DNA of 64,000 nucleotides from Oceanobacillus profundus (GCF_003515705.1 NZ_QWEH01000004.1:248001-312000), one strand, 5' to 3'. Positions 1 to 9,087 are shown, counted from the first letter of the stretch. Notes: generated by a model from the letters alone, not told the origin. Translations and numbers: made by a program.

Positions 1-1767
1 GTTCCATCAAATGAAGGCAGAGGCTATGTACTACGAAGACTCATACGACGAGCAGTTCGATTTGCAAAAGAAATTGGAATTGAGAAATCATTTATGTATG
101 AGTTAGTCGATACCGTTGGTGAAATAATGAAAGACTTCTACCCAGAAGTTTTACGTCAGCGTGAATTTATTCAAAATATTATCAAGGTGGAAGAGGAGCG
201 TTTCCATGAAACGCTAAATGATGGATTGCATATACTATCATCCATTATGGATCGAGAAAAAGCTGCAGGAAATACGATGTTTCCTGGTGAGGAAGTATTC
301 CGACTTTATGATACGTACGGTTTCCCGAAAGAGCTTACTGAAGAATATGTAGAACAACAAGGTTTCACTATTGATCAGGAAGGTTACGAACAGGAAATGG
401 AAAAGCAACGTGAGCGTGCTAGAAATGCAAGACAAAAGGTAGATTCCATGCAAGTTCAAGATACAGTTTTAAGTGAAATCAAGATTGAAAGTGAATTTGT
501 CGGCTATGATCAGCTTGAAGTGGATACAACGATAGCATCCATTATTGGTGGAAAAGAAGTTGTAAACACCATGAAAAAAGGTGATGAAGTTTTATTATTT
601 TTAGATCGGACTCCTTTTTATGCTGAAAGTGGTGGGCAGGTTGCAGACCATGGTTGGATATACACAGAAAATGCATCTGCGTATGTACTGGATGTACAGA
701 AGTCACCAAAAGGCCAGCATATTCATCGTGTTGAAATTAAAGAAGGTGAATTTCATGCAGGTGAGAGCGTAAAAGCAATGGTGGATGAGCGCTTCCGTAC
801 AGCAGTCATCAAAAACCACACGGCAACACATTTGCTCCATCAGGCGTTGAAGGACGTTTTAGGCACACATGTAAACCAAGCGGGTTCATTAGTGACACCA
901 GAGCGATTACGCTTTGATTTTTCCCATTTTAATCCTGTAACGAAGGATGAACTGAAACAGATTGAACACATTGTTAATGAAAAAGTGTGGGAATCAATTT
1001 TCTTGTTTATAGATAATAAGAAACTGGATGAAGCAAAAGAGATGGGTGCAATGGCTTTATTCGGTGAAAAATATGGCGATGTTGTAAGAGTTGTTCAAAT
1101 TGGTGATTACAGTCTAGAGTTATGTGGTGGTTGCCATGTGACGAACACTTCTGAAATTGGCTTATTCAAAATTGTATCAGAAAGCGGTATTGGGGCTGGT
1201 ACAAGAAGAATTGAAGCTGTTACAAGTAAACATGCATATGAATACCTCAATGATAAATTAGAAATATTTAGCAGATCTGCAAACCTTGCTAAATCAAAAG
1301 AAGAACAGCTTCCAGAACGAATCGAAGGATTGCATCAAGAAATTAAAGGATTACAAAAAGAGAATGAGTCCTTAAGTGCGAAATTATCCAATTTAGAAGC
1401 TTCATCTATCTTAGATAAGGTAGAATCCATTCAGGATATAAGCCTTCTAGCTCAAAAGGTAAACGTGAAAGATATGAATCAATTACGTAAGATGCTCGAC
1501 GAATTGAAGCAAAAGTTAGATTCTGGTGTCATTTTACTTGCGGCTGAAAATGATGGAAAGGTTCAATTAGCTGCAGGTGTGTCAAAAGATTTGATTGAGC
1601 AAGGCTTACATGCTGGGAACCTAATCAAACAAGCTGCAACCATTTGCGGCGGTGGTGGCGGTGGACGCCCAGATATGGCACAAGCAGGTGGTAAAAATCC
1701 AGCAAAAATTGCAGAAGCACTAGAAGCAGCTAAACATTATATAATTGAAAATATTAAGCAGGCTTAA
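1..1767 (+). CDS. alaS: Alanyl-tRNA synthetase, 3' part
   Basis: Charges tRNA-Ala and edits mischarged Ser/Gly in the cytoplasm. The reading frame is open from the first base of the window, so the gene is cut at its 5' end: 588 residues are present, while the family is usually about 870-880, so the class II catalytic core is mostly missing. The visible start region has the conserved [13 protein letters not shown] segment. The editing domain zinc ligands are seen as HTATH (817-831) and CGGCH (1123-1137). A coiled-coil linker follows, and the DHHA1-type C-terminal domain ends with a glycine-rich [16 protein letters not shown] segment. It heads the conserved alaS-ireB-ruvX-yrzB order known from Bacillus. 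An internal ATG at 94 is not the start. Confidence 0.97.
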   Translation, partial: VPSNEGRGYVLRRLIRRAVRFAKEIGIEKSFMYELVDTVGEIMKDFYPEVLRQREFIQNIIKVEEERFHETLNDGLHILSSIMDREKAAGNTMFPGEEVFRLYDTYGFPKELTEEYVEQQGFTIDQEGYEQEMEKQRERARNARQKVDSMQVQDTVLSEIKIESEFVGYDQLEVDTTIASIIGGKEVVNTMKKGDEVLLFLDRTPFYAESGGQVADHGWIYTENASAYVLDVQKSPKGQHIHRVEIKEGEFHAGESVKAMVDERFRTAVIKNHTATHLLHQALKDVLGTHVNQAGSLVTPERLRFDFSHFNPVTKDELKQIEHIVNEKVWESIFLFIDNKKLDEAKEMGAMALFGEKYGDVVRVVQIGDYSLELCGGCHVTNTSEIGLFKIVSESGIGAGTRRIEAVTSKHAYEYLNDKLEIFSRSANLAKSKEEQLPERIEGLHQEIKGLQKENESLSAKLSNLEASSILDKVESIQDISLLAQKVNVKDMNQLRKMLDELKQKLDSGVILLAAENDGKVQLAAGVSKDLIEQGLHAGNLIKQAATICGGGGGGRPDMAQAGGKNPAKIAEALEAAKHYIIENIKQA

Positions 1768-1810
1768 GCAACATTTTTGGACTGAAGTTCTAACGAAAAG
1801 TAGGGACAGT

Positions 1811-1839
1811 TTGTATCCTTCTTTGGAAAAAGATATAAT
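1811..1839 (+). promoter_or_regulatory. Probable sigma-A promoter of ireB operon
   Basis: TTGTAT (1811-1816) and TATAAT (1834-1839) are separated by exactly 17 bases, 78 bases before the ireB start. No terminator-like hairpin was seen between alaS and this promoter, so ireB may also receive read-through. Confidence 0.6.
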
Positions 1840-1916
1840 AATTTGTATAAACATGTTAGAATATGAATTAGAAGCGATTGTATTATAACAAGGCAAACTT
1901 GGAACGAGGTGTCACG

Positions 1917-2183
1917 ATGAGTTCAATAGATAAGACAATGAAATTTAATTTCTCAGAGGAACCATTCGACCAGGATATAAAAGATATTCTTCTGACGGTA
2001 CATGAGTCTCTGCAAGAAAAGGGATATAATCCGATCAATCAGATAGTAGGTTATTTATTGTCGGGCGATCCAGCGTATATTCCAAGATACAATGATGCCA
2101 GAAATTTAATTCGCAAAGTTGAACGAGATGAAGTTATTGAAGAATTGGTTAAGTTTTATTTGGAACAGCATAAAGATAAGTAA
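1917..2183 (+). CDS. ireB: IreB-family regulatory phosphoprotein
   Basis: Small cytoplasmic protein of 88 residues, the usual size for the IreB (YrzL, UPF0297) family. In Enterococcus the homologue is phosphorylated on threonine by the PASTA kinase IreK and modulates cephalosporin resistance; that role is family knowledge. The protein opens [12 protein letters not shown] and contains the typical [20 protein letters not shown] stretch. I chose the ATG at 1917 because GAGGTG lies 5 bases upstream; an in-frame ATG at 1878 has no ribosome site. It lies between alaS and ruvX as in other Bacillaceae. The window also holds a separate Ser/Thr kinase (25286), but nothing links the two. Confidence 0.93.
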   Translation: MSSIDKTMKFNFSEEPFDQDIKDILLTVHESLQEKGYNPINQIVGYLLSGDPAYIPRYNDARNLIRKVERDEVIEELVKFYLEQHKDK

Positions 2184-2194
2184 AGGATAAGCAG

Positions 2195-2608
2195 ATGAAA
2201 ATTGTAGGATTAGATGTAGGTTCAAAAACGATAGGTGTAGCAGTGAGTGACGCTTTTGGTTGGACAGCACAGGGTGTAACAACGATAAAATGGGATGAAG
2301 CCGATATTCATTCAGCGGATGCTGAACTAAAATCAATTATAGAAACGCATGAAATCGGAAAAGCTATCGTTGGATTACCGAAGAATATGAATGGTACAAT
2401 TGGCGAACGTGGTGAAGCATCAAAAAGATACGCACGTCATTTGGAAGAAGTACATGGTATACCAACCGAGTTGTGGGACGAACGGCTTTCAACCATCGCA
2501 GCAGAACGCGTACTTTTGGAAGCAGATATGAGTAGGAAAAAAAGAAAAAAGATAATTGATAAAATGGCAGCAGTGATGATACTGCAAGGCTATCTTGATC
2601 AAAAATAA
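2195..2608 (+). CDS. ruvX: RuvX/YqgF-family nuclease
   Basis: RNase H-fold protein of 137 residues (YrrK in B. subtilis, YqgF in E. coli), annotated as a putative Holliday junction resolvase and connected with pre-16S rRNA processing in some bacteria. The N-terminus has the family signature GLDVGSKTIGVAVSD with the first catalytic Asp, followed by the VGLPKNMNGTIGERG segment and a WDERLST motif that carries further acidic residues. It starts 11 bases after ireB and is followed 12 bases later by yrzB, so the three are almost certainly cotranscribed. Length and motifs are complete. Confidence 0.95.
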   Translation: MKIVGLDVGSKTIGVAVSDAFGWTAQGVTTIKWDEADIHSADAELKSIIETHEIGKAIVGLPKNMNGTIGERGEASKRYARHLEEVHGIPTELWDERLSTIAAERVLLEADMSRKKRKKIIDKMAAVMILQGYLDQK

Positions 2609-2620
2609 AGGAGTGATAGT

Positions 2621-2902
2621 ATGGGATTAGAAGAAAAGGAAAGAATTATTATACCAGATGAAAATGGTGAAGAGCATCTATTTGAAGTATTATTTACATT
2701 TGATGTAGATGAAACAGGACAAACATATATTGCAGTTGTTCCTGCTGAACAAGCAGATGATGAGGAAGTAGAAGTATATGCATTCCGATATGAGGAAACA
2801 GACGACTCCGACTTATCACTCTTCCCAATTGAATCAGATGAAGAATGGGACATCGTTGAAGAAATGCTAAACACATTAGCAGAGGAAGAAGATGAATCGT
2901 AA
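2621..2902 (+). CDS. yrzB: DUF1292 protein YrzB
   Basis: Acidic protein of 93 residues in the DUF1292 (YrzB) family, whose function is unknown. The sequence opens with a highly charged MGLEEKERIIIPDENGEEH stretch and continues with the typical FEVLFTFDVDETGQTYI core; the C-terminus is strongly acidic. There is no membrane segment or signal peptide. A clear AAAGGAG site lies just upstream of the ATG. It ends the ireB-ruvX-yrzB unit and is followed by a strong intrinsic terminator, so mltG is a separate unit. Confidence 0.93.
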   Translation: MGLEEKERIIIPDENGEEHLFEVLFTFDVDETGQTYIAVVPAEQADDEEVEVYAFRYEETDDSDLSLFPIESDEEWDIVEEMLNTLAEEEDES

Positions 2903-2923
2903 GTATTAATTTCATAAAAACGG

Positions 2924-2955
2924 AGCTGATGTCATTTTTGACATCAGCTTTTGCT
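2924..2955 (+). terminator. Intrinsic terminator after yrzB
   Basis: Perfect 11-bp stem (AGCTGATGTCA at 2924-2934 with its complement at 2939-2949), four-base loop and a U-rich tail TTTGCTT. Confidence 0.9.
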
Positions 2956-3126
2956 TGATTGATGGAAGGTTAAGACGTGCTATCTATATCAAAACGTTTA
3001 TTTCAGAAAGGTAGGTCTTATCCAAACCAAATCATTAAAAAAGTGGAAGGATAAAAATCCGCTAAACCTTTTAAACTGTAAATCAACCTATTATTGCTAT
3101 AGAACCGCATGTGCCTTTGTTGAATT

Positions 3127-3173
3127 CCGCTATATTATGGATAAAAATATCATTTTTTAGTATAATATAGCGG
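3127..3173 (+). promoter_or_regulatory. mltG promoter with inverted repeat
   Basis: A perfect 11-bp inverted repeat has arms CCGCTATATTA (3127-3137) and TAATATAGCGG (3163-3173) with a 25-base spacer. The right arm overlaps the best -10 box, TATAAT at 3161-3166, and ends 18 bases before the mltG start. No good -35 is seen at 17 bases (TGGATA at 3138-3143). The layout fits an operator for a dimeric repressor or a long hairpin in the 5' leader; this is inference. Confidence 0.45.
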
Positions 3174-3191
3174 ATGAAAGGGGGATATTGG

Positions 3192-4310
3192 ATGTCCAAA
3201 AAGAAAGGGTCAGGCAGTTTTAAGGACAACCTTATTACCAGAAGCCAAGAGGCAAGTACTGTAAGAAAGATTGTATTGATTATACTTGTTGCTTTGTTCC
3301 TGATATTAGCCATTGGTGCAATTTCAGGCTATTTATACGTGAAATCGGCTCTGGAGCCTGTAGATGCAGAAAGTGAAGAAGAAATTACAGTAGAAATACC
3401 AATCGGTTCTTCAAGCTCAAATATTGCTGCAATTTTAGAGGAAAACGGAATTATTAAAGATGGAAGAGTTTTTCGGTTCTATGTAAAATTTAATAATGAG
3501 TCTGATTTTCAAGCGGGTGAATATACCTTTACACCTGCCATGACATTTGATGAAATTATAGAGTCACTGAAAAATGGACGCGTAATACTGGATGCGGTCC
3601 ATACCGTGACCATTCCTGAAGGATTAACAATTGATCAAATTGCTGAAATATATAGTGAGCGATTTGACTTTACAAAAGAGGAATTTCTCGAAACCGTTAA
3701 TGATCGAGCTTATGTTAAAGAATTGATGGAACGATACCCAAATCTTTTATCAGAAGAAATACTCGATCCCGATATTCGAACACCATTAGAAGGCTATTTA
3801 TTTGCTTCGACTTATGATTATTACGTCGAATCCCCAAGCATTGAATCAATCGTTGAGGGAATGCTTGATCAAACACAAAACGTAGTATCTAAATATATGC
3901 CAGCTATTGAGGAACTAGATTTTAATGTACACGAAGCACTTACATTTGCTTCACTCGTTGAAAGAGAAACGGCAAGCGAGGAACAAAGACAACAAATTTC
4001 AGGAGTATTTTATAATCGCTTGGAAGCGGAGATGCCACTTCAGACAGACCCTACTGTTCTATACGCTTTAGGGGAGCATAATGAGATTGTTACGTATGAG
4101 GATTTGGAAATAGATTCCCCGTACAACACATATAAAGTCACTGCATTGCCAATTGGCCCAATTGCCAATTTTGCGGAAAGCTCTTTAAACGCCGTAGTTG
4201 AACCAGCAGATACGGATTATATGTATTTCCTGCACGACAAAAAAGGGGAAATATATTATGCTGAAACGTACGAGGAGCATTTACAAAACAGGGATGAATA
4301 TATGAAATAA
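3192..4310 (+). CDS. mltG: Endolytic murein transglycosylase MltG
   Basis: Membrane-anchored lytic transglycosylase that cleaves nascent peptidoglycan strands and probably sets glycan length (YceG/YrrL family). It has 372 residues: a basic cytoplasmic N-terminus, one membrane segment near residues 27-50 (IVLIILVALFLILAIGAISG), a LysM-like region, and a C-terminal YceG catalytic domain. The catalytic glutamate lies in FASLVERETASEEQ, followed by the conserved LQTDPTVLYALG and YNTY segments. I start it at the ATG at 3192, 7 bases after GAAAGGGGG; an in-frame ATG at 3174 overlaps that ribosome site. It has its own promoter region and a terminator on each side. Confidence 0.95.
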   Translation: MSKKKGSGSFKDNLITRSQEASTVRKIVLIILVALFLILAIGAISGYLYVKSALEPVDAESEEEITVEIPIGSSSSNIAAILEENGIIKDGRVFRFYVKFNNESDFQAGEYTFTPAMTFDEIIESLKNGRVILDAVHTVTIPEGLTIDQIAEIYSERFDFTKEEFLETVNDRAYVKELMERYPNLLSEEILDPDIRTPLEGYLFASTYDYYVESPSIESIVEGMLDQTQNVVSKYMPAIEELDFNVHEALTFASLVERETASEEQRQQISGVFYNRLEAEMPLQTDPTVLYALGEHNEIVTYEDLEIDSPYNTYKVTALPIGPIANFAESSLNAVVEPADTDYMYFLHDKKGEIYYAETYEEHLQNRDEYMK

Positions 4311-4316
4311 TTATCT

Positions 4317-4353
4317 GGGAATGTGAAATATCTATTTCACATTTCCCGTTTTT
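4317..4353 (+). terminator. Intrinsic terminator after mltG
   Basis: Near-perfect 13-14-bp hairpin GGGAATGTGAAAT / ATTTCACATTTCCC (4317-4347) followed by GTTTTTAT. It separates mltG from yrrM. Confidence 0.88.
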
Positions 4354-4394
4354 ATAAGTATAAAAGGTACTATAACGAGCAAAGAGGTAAAAGA

Positions 4395-5036
4395 ATGAAC
4401 GAAGAAATAACTAAATATTTAACAGCTCTATTACCAGATCAAGAAGATTGGATAACTAAACTCGAATCGGAAGCCAAAGCTGATCAGGTGCCGATTATGG
4501 ATAGGTCAGGCATGAACTTTGTAGCACAGCTCGTGCGATTAACACGTCCCGGGCAAATATTAGAAATAGGAACAGCGATTGGATATTCTGCTTTACGAAT
4601 GCAAGCAGCGAGTTCCAATGCTTTCATTATAACAATTGAAAAAGACGAACAACGCTATCTTCAAGCAGTAAAAAACATTGAAGCATTAGGTAAACAAGAA
4701 CACATCGAGGTAATACAAGGGGATGCTCTAGACATACTTGTAGAACTAGCTGAACATGGAAAACGGTTTGACTTGATTTTTATTGATGCGGCAAAGGGTC
4801 AATATGAGCGTTTCTTTGAACTTGCTAACCCAATGTTAAATCCAAATGGCATTATCATTTCGGATAACGTGTTATTCCGAGGATTCGTCGCGAACCCTCT
4901 TGATGTTCCGAAGCGTTATCAGAAGATGGTAGATAAAATAAGAAATTACAATGAGATGCTAACGAATCATCCCGACTTCAAAACAACGATTTTGCCAATA
5001 GGAGATGGAGTAGCAGTAAGTTATAAAATGAAATAA
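4395..5036 (+). CDS. yrrM: SAM-dependent O-methyltransferase YrrM
   Basis: Class I methyltransferase of 213 residues in the caffeoyl-CoA/catechol O-methyltransferase family (YrrM, TrmR). The B. subtilis homologue methylates 5-hydroxyuridine at the tRNA wobble position 34. The SAM-binding motif I is [15 protein letters not shown], an acidic residue follows in [10 protein letters not shown], and the metal-binding region is [17 protein letters not shown]. The start is the ATG at 4395 with AGAGGT upstream; an in-frame ATG at 4323 falls inside the mltG terminator. In B. subtilis the next genes are the U32 peptidases yrrN and yrrO; here udk follows directly, so that pair is absent from this position. 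Confidence 0.92.
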   Translation: MNEEITKYLTALLPDQEDWITKLESEAKADQVPIMDRSGMNFVAQLVRLTRPGQILEIGTAIGYSALRMQAASSNAFIITIEKDEQRYLQAVKNIEALGKQEHIEVIQGDALDILVELAEHGKRFDLIFIDAAKGQYERFFELANPMLNPNGIIISDNVLFRGFVANPLDVPKRYQKMVDKIRNYNEMLTNHPDFKTTILPIGDGVAVSYKMK

Positions 5037-5052
5037 GGAGAGGTGCTTTTTC

Positions 5053-5679
5053 GTGCGGGACAAGCCAGTAGTTATCGGTGTAGCCGGTGGAAGTGGCAGT
5101 GGTAAAACATCTGTAACACGCTCCATCTGTCAACGCTTTACAGATAAAACCATTCTTGTTGTAGAACAAGATTATTATTATAAAGATCAAAGTCATCTTC
5201 CATTGGAGGAAAGGTTAAACACGAATTATGACCATCCATTAGCGTTTGATAATGATTTGCTAATTGACCATTTACGTGATTTAATGAATCATAAACCTAT
5301 CGAAAAGCCTGTTTATGATTATAAAATTCATACACGATCAGATGAAGTAATACATGTAAAACCGAAAGAAGTAATTATTGTTGAAGGAATTTTAATACTT
5401 GAAGATCCACGGCTAGTTGATTTAATGGATATTAAAGTATTTGTTGATACAGATGCCGATCTTCGTATTATTCGCAGGTTATTAAGGGATATTAAGGAAA
5501 GAGGTCGCTCATTAGATTCCGTTATTGACCAGTATATTAATAGTGTACGACCTGCTCATTTACAATTTATCGAGCCTTCGAAGCGATATGCAGATATTAT
5601 AATTCCTGAAGGTGGACAAAACCATGTAGCGATTGATATAATGGCTTCTAAAATCGAAACAATCTTAGCAAAAAAATAA
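5053..5679 (+). CDS. udk: Uridine/cytidine kinase
   Basis: Phosphorylates uridine and cytidine to UMP and CMP in pyrimidine salvage. It has 208 residues, the usual length. The P-loop GGSGSGKTS lies at residues 12-20, the substrate-binding DYYYKDQ follows, DHPLAFD is conserved, and [12 protein letters not shown] forms the lid region. The start codon is GTG at 5053, preceded by AAGGAGAGGTG. It starts 16 bases after yrrM and is probably cotranscribed with it. An intergenic repeat element begins only 7 bases after the stop codon. Confidence 0.96.
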   Translation: MRDKPVVIGVAGGSGSGKTSVTRSICQRFTDKTILVVEQDYYYKDQSHLPLEERLNTNYDHPLAFDNDLLIDHLRDLMNHKPIEKPVYDYKIHTRSDEVIHVKPKEVIIVEGILILEDPRLVDLMDIKVFVDTDADLRIIRRLLRDIKERGRSLDSVIDQYINSVRPAHLQFIEPSKRYADIIIPEGGQNHVAIDIMASKIETILAKK

Positions 5680-5686
5680 AGTGTAG

Positions 5687-5907
5687 GTTCAAAAAGAAGG
5701 ATGGAAAGGACCGAGCAGTTCGAGGCGGCGTAGCTTGGAGCAGGCGATTTTACACGCAGGAAAAGTGATTTTCTTTTCCAAAGAGTGGAAAAGTAAGCCA
5801 ACGAGCTTCTATAGCATGTGGTGACTTCGACGTTGACACAGGACGTGTCGGAAGTTAGTTGAAGGTCATCTGTTCTCGAAGTGTCATTTTCACCGGACTT
5901 TTTGAAC
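5687..5907 (+). repeat. Intergenic repeat element, copy A
   Basis: A 221-base element bounded by inverted ends GTTCAAAAAG (5687-5696) and CTTTTTGAAC (5898-5907). It resembles the reverse complement of 60700-61030: both carry AGGATG..AAAGGACCGAG-type starts, CAGTTCGAGGC, CACGCAGGAAAA, a 17-base identical block GTGATTTTCTTTTCCAA (5765-5781 here), GTGACTTCGAC and GTCATTTTCACCG near the far end. Copy A lacks roughly 110 bases present in copy B just after the start. No convincing reading frame or ribosome site lies inside, and no target-site duplication was seen. It may be a MITE-like or structured intergenic element; the family is not one I can name. Confidence 0.75.
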
Positions 5908-5985
5908 GACCACTAAAACAAAAAGATTGAAAAACGGTTACAAATCTGCCATAGTAATCTTTAGTATATTTTTTTTATCGTCAGC

Positions 5986-6008
5986 ATAAGCTTTAACGCT
6001 TATTTTTA
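5986..6008 (+). terminator. Weak terminator-like hairpin before greA
   Basis: ATAAGC / GCTTAT stem (5986-5991 with 5998-6003) with a six-base loop and TTTTATTTG after it. The stem is short and A/T-rich, so activity is uncertain; it could also be part of the greA leader. Confidence 0.3.
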
Positions 6009-6038
6009 TTTGTATAGTGAAAAGAAGGAGTGTTTTGA

Positions 6039-6515
6039 ATGGTTGTAGAGAAAAGTTATTATATGACACAAGAGGGGAAAGAAAAATTAGAGAAGGAATT
6101 ACATTATTTGAAAACAGATCGACGTCAAGAGGTTGTGGAACGAATTAAAGTTGCACGAGACTTTGGCGATCTATCTGAGAACTCCGAGTATGATGCGGCA
6201 AAAGATGACCAAGCATTTGTTGAACAACGTATTACACAAGTGGAAAAAATGATTCGCAATGCAGTCATCATTGAAAATGATAATGATAATCCAGATGTTG
6301 TTTCTTTAGGTAAAACCGTAACTTTCATGGAATTACCTGATGGAGATGAAGAAACCTATACAATCGTTGGAAGTGCGGAAGCGGATCCATTTGAAGGAAA
6401 AATTTCCAATGATTCTCCAATGGCAAAAAGCTTATTAGGTCATGAAATTGGGACAGAGGTAGCAGTGGCAACCCCTGGTGGCGATATTCAAGTTAAAATT
6501 ACGAAAGTGGAGTAG
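6039..6515 (+). CDS. greA: Transcription elongation factor GreA
   Basis: Rescues backtracked RNA polymerase by stimulating transcript cleavage. It has 158 residues with a long N-terminal coiled coil (about residues 8-75) and a C-terminal FKBP-like domain. The acidic tip needed for cleavage is visible in [19 protein letters not shown]. The ATG at 6039 is preceded by AAGGAG. The gene follows udk as in B. subtilis, but the usual downstream neighbour pbpI (yrrR) is absent; an accessory block of about 21.8 kb separates greA from yrrS. Confidence 0.97.
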   Translation: MVVEKSYYMTQEGKEKLEKELHYLKTDRRQEVVERIKVARDFGDLSENSEYDAAKDDQAFVEQRITQVEKMIRNAVIIENDNDNPDVVSLGKTVTFMELPDGDEETYTIVGSAEADPFEGKISNDSPMAKSLLGHEIGTEVAVATPGGDIQVKITKVE

Positions 6516-6541
6516 TAATTTATAAATCAATCTTACAATGA

Positions 6542-6587
6542 GTAGTGGATACTATGTTTAAATGGACATGGTAGCCACTATTTTTTA
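6542..6587 (+). terminator. Terminator after greA
   Basis: Imperfect 15-bp hairpin GTAGTGGATACTATG / CATGGTAGCCACTAT followed by a run of T. It marks the end of the core block. Confidence 0.8.
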
Positions 6588-6669
6588 TAGGTATACCCAA
6601 CTTTTTATTCCCCGTAACAACATATTATGTATTTTTAATCCTAACACATTCGATCTTTATTAGATAATC

Positions 6670-6739
6670 ATAGAGAAAAATGTATATCATTATAAACTTT
6701 TTCGTATTGGAGTTACCAATTTAGAAGTATTACTATTAT
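6670..6739 (+). promoter_or_regulatory. Promoter/operator shared with 9199-9265
   Basis: The segment 6670-6714 is 40/45 identical, without gaps, to 9199-9243 upstream of the second aminotransferase. Both contain TATATCATTATAAA and end in TTCGTATTGGAGTT. In both, TTGGAG is followed after 18 bases by TACTAT (6731-6736 here), a plausible -35/-10 pair. An activator site overlapping the -35 is typical of LysR-type regulators; the divergent LysR gene at 8122-9087 is the obvious candidate. Sequence identity is observed; regulator assignment is inferred. Confidence 0.7.
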
Positions 6740-6776
6740 TGTAAGACCTATTAGAAGATAATGGAGGTGCTACTAA

Positions 6777-8075
6777 TTGGTTAAGCTGACGACTGAAACA
6801 TTGTTTAGTAATGATTTACTAAGTCAAATCAGAGATAAGTTTGCATTTGTTGATATTGATCCCCATACACAGAAGAAGCGACTGTTTCTTGACAACGCAG
6901 GAGGATCCTTTCGACTGAAAAGCGCCAATGAAAAATTTGCGCAGTTCGATTTGATTCCAGATCATCCCGGACGTGACCATGAAACAGCAAAATTTTTATT
7001 TGAAATTGAACAACAGGGAATAAATGATACGCGAACAATATTTAATGCGAAAGAAGGGAGCATTGCAACTTACCTAACTGCTTCCCAGGCTATGTTTGAA
7101 ATTACTGGTGTGATTGCTGAGAATATTGAGGGATCAAATATTGTTACTACCGCATTAGAGCATCCATCTGCATTTGATGCAGCCAAGTTTTATGCAAATA
7201 AGTTAGGAAAGGAATTTCGTGTTGCTAACACTAACCCTGTAACAGGAGGAGTGGATGTAGATGAAATAACGAAACTTATTGACAGCGACACTTGTTTTTT
7301 GAGTGTTATTTATGCATCGAATATTTCAGGCGCCATTTTAGATATTGAGACAATTGTAAAAGAAGCAAGAAGAATAAAACCAGATTTATATATTATTATT
7401 GATGCTGTGCAGCATGCCCCACATGGTTTAATTGATATCGAAAAAACCCCTGTAGATGCGATGAATATAGCACCGTATAAATTTTTCGGAGTGAGGGGAA
7501 GCGGGATTGCTTATCTTTCTGAAAGAGCTGCAAAACTTCCACATCACCGCCTGTTTGGAAAGGATAACAGTGATTTACAACTTGGCAGTTCAACACCTGG
7601 ACATTTTGCTTCCATCAGTGAGGTTGTAAATTATGTTTGCTGGATAGGAAGTAAATTTTCCGATGAGCATGATAGAAGAAAAATGTTTGTAGAAGGAATG
7701 AATCGGATTGCTTTACATGAACGATCTCTTCTTGAAGTTATGCTGGATGGAACAGATAAAGCAAAAGGGTTAAGAAATATCCCGGGCATCACCGTCTATC
7801 TTGACTATGAAGATTTGTCCAAAAGGGATTTTATCGTTGCTATTCGTATAGAGTCTTTTGACTATCATGAAGCGGTTAATCAATATGGAGCTGAAAACAT
7901 TATTGTTTATGATCGTGTAGCATCAAGCATTTATTCCAAAAGAATGTTGCAATCATTTGGAATGGAAGGTGCAATTAGGATATCGCCTTTACACTGTAAC
8001 ACTGTAGAGGAAATTGAAGAATTCCTAGAAGTTACACAAAAAATCGTTGAAAGAAATATAAAAAGTATCATATGA
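6777..8075 (+). CDS. Class V (cysteine desulfurase-like) PLP enzyme
   Basis: Fold-type I PLP enzyme of 432 residues related to aminotransferase class V (SufS/Csd-like and isopenicillin epimerase-like proteins). The N-terminal LFLDNAGGS segment is a class V hallmark. The cofactor Asp and a stacking His are seen in IIDAVQHAPHG, and the Schiff-base lysine in APYKFFGVRGSG. No active-site cysteine loop could be identified with confidence, so a desulfurase role should not be assumed. Start is TTG at 6777, seven bases after GGAGGTG. It shares its upstream element with the class I/II aminotransferase at 9336, and a LysR gene lies between them. The three genes probably act together on one amine or amino-acid substrate, which cannot be named. 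Confidence 0.8.
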   Translation: MVKLTTETLFSNDLLSQIRDKFAFVDIDPHTQKKRLFLDNAGGSFRLKSANEKFAQFDLIPDHPGRDHETAKFLFEIEQQGINDTRTIFNAKEGSIATYLTASQAMFEITGVIAENIEGSNIVTTALEHPSAFDAAKFYANKLGKEFRVANTNPVTGGVDVDEITKLIDSDTCFLSVIYASNISGAILDIETIVKEARRIKPDLYIIIDAVQHAPHGLIDIEKTPVDAMNIAPYKFFGVRGSGIAYLSERAAKLPHHRLFGKDNSDLQLGSSTPGHFASISEVVNYVCWIGSKFSDEHDRRKMFVEGMNRIALHERSLLEVMLDGTDKAKGLRNIPGITVYLDYEDLSKRDFIVAIRIESFDYHEAVNQYGAENIIVYDRVASSIYSKRMLQSFGMEGAIRISPLHCNTVEEIEEFLEVTQKIVERNIKSII

Positions 8076-8098
8076 AAGAGAAATAGAACAAATTTTTG

Positions 8099-8126
8099 AA
8101 CGCTCATCTTGGAGTGAGCGTTTATT
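8099..8126. terminator. Hairpin between convergent genes
   Basis: AACGCTCA / TGAGCGTT stem (8099-8106 with 8115-8122), loop of eight bases, then TATTCTG. It lies between the convergent ends of the class V enzyme and the LysR gene. The T tract is short, so the call is moderate. Confidence 0.5.
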
Positions 8127-9087
8127 CTGATTTAAAGGAAGACAAACTCCTCTTATTTAAAAATGTAATAAAATCCATACCGGCTTTTGAAAGTGGTTGG
8201 GGCTTTTTATAATACAACATAATATTTTGATAAGCGTTTATATCATTAATTTTATAGAAAAATAATTTATCGGTTGCCTCTACGTAATGGGTAACTCCAG
8301 CACGTACAAAAGCAATCCCTTTTCCATTACAAGCAATATAATAGGAAGTAAGCATCTGATCTAGATACATGGTTACACTGGGTGTGAAACCTGCCTTTTT
8401 ACACATCTTCAAACTTCTCTGGTACATATCGTTTCCCTTTTTTAGCAATAGGAAATTTTCTTTTTCAAATGCTTTTAGATTGACTTTCGGATATTTCTCA
8501 CTCAAATATTGCCCATTTACAACATCTTTGAAAGTTAGACGATATTTTTCCAAGGCATTGTTTATTTTATAATAGGAAGGAACTGCAAGTATAATATTTT
8601 CTCTTTCCCAAGCATAAGAATCGAATACTTTAGGATCTCCTTTCATTTCAACATCTATCACAATATCAACAGTGCCTGAGCGCAGATCTTTCATTAAATC
8701 ATCTGCATTAGCCTCGAGGAGATGCACCATATAATCTGGATATTTAAGTTTAAATTCCTGAACGACTGTTGGTAAAATATAAGTGCAGAAGAAGGAAGCT
8801 CCCCCAACATTGATAGACGTCTGTTTATGATCCGCTAAGCTATTAAAATAGGATCGCATTTCTTTTTCTAGATGCATGATGTACTCGATTGATTCAATAT
8901 AATATCTTCCTGCTGGTGTTAGTTGGATTGGATTACTACTCCTATCAAAAATAGGAAGACCAATTTCTGCCTCTACCTTCTTAATTGTCGCACTAAGTGC
9001 TGGCTGTGAAATATAAAGCTTTTCTGCTGCTTTTGAGAAACTTCTATTCAAATATACTTCATATACATAATCCATATTTTTGAGCAT
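8122..9087 (-). CDS. LysR-family transcriptional regulator
   Basis: DNA-binding regulator of 321 residues. The N-terminal winged helix-turn-helix is clear: YLNRSFSKAAEKLYISQPAL then SATIKKVEAEIGLPIFDR. A periplasmic-binding-fold effector domain follows from about residue 90. I start it at the ATG at 9087 with AGGA five bases upstream; the frame is open to 9168 but that extension adds a non-homologous basic tail before the helix-turn-helix. It is divergent from the class I/II aminotransferase and convergent with the class V enzyme. Because both enzymes share an almost identical upstream element, this regulator is inferred to activate both, with an unknown co-inducer. Confidence 0.88.
   Translation of the reverse strand: MLKNMDYVYEVYLNRSFSKAAEKLYISQPALSATIKKVEAEIGLPIFDRSSNPIQLTPAGRYYIESIEYIMHLEKEMRSYFNSLADHKQTSINVGGASFFCTYILPTVVQEFKLKYPDYMVHLLEANADDLMKDLRSGTVDIVIDVEMKGDPKVFDSYAWERENIILAVPSYYKINNALEKYRLTFKDVVNGQYLSEKYPKVNLKAFEKENFLLLKKGNDMYQRSLKMCKKAGFTPSVTMYLDQMLTSYYIACNGKGIAFVRAGVTHYVEATDKLFFYKINDINAYQNIMLYYKKPQPLSKAGMDFITFLNKRSLSSFKSE

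Noticed and set aside
5556-5801. Open frame on the minus strand across the udk end and repeat copy A
   Set aside because: It has no ribosome site, and its sequence is only the translated repeat element; similar translated fragments occur in copy B.
6777-8075. Calling the class V enzyme a cysteine desulfurase (SufS/IscS)
   Set aside because: No suf or isc partners are nearby and the active-site cysteine loop could not be recognised.
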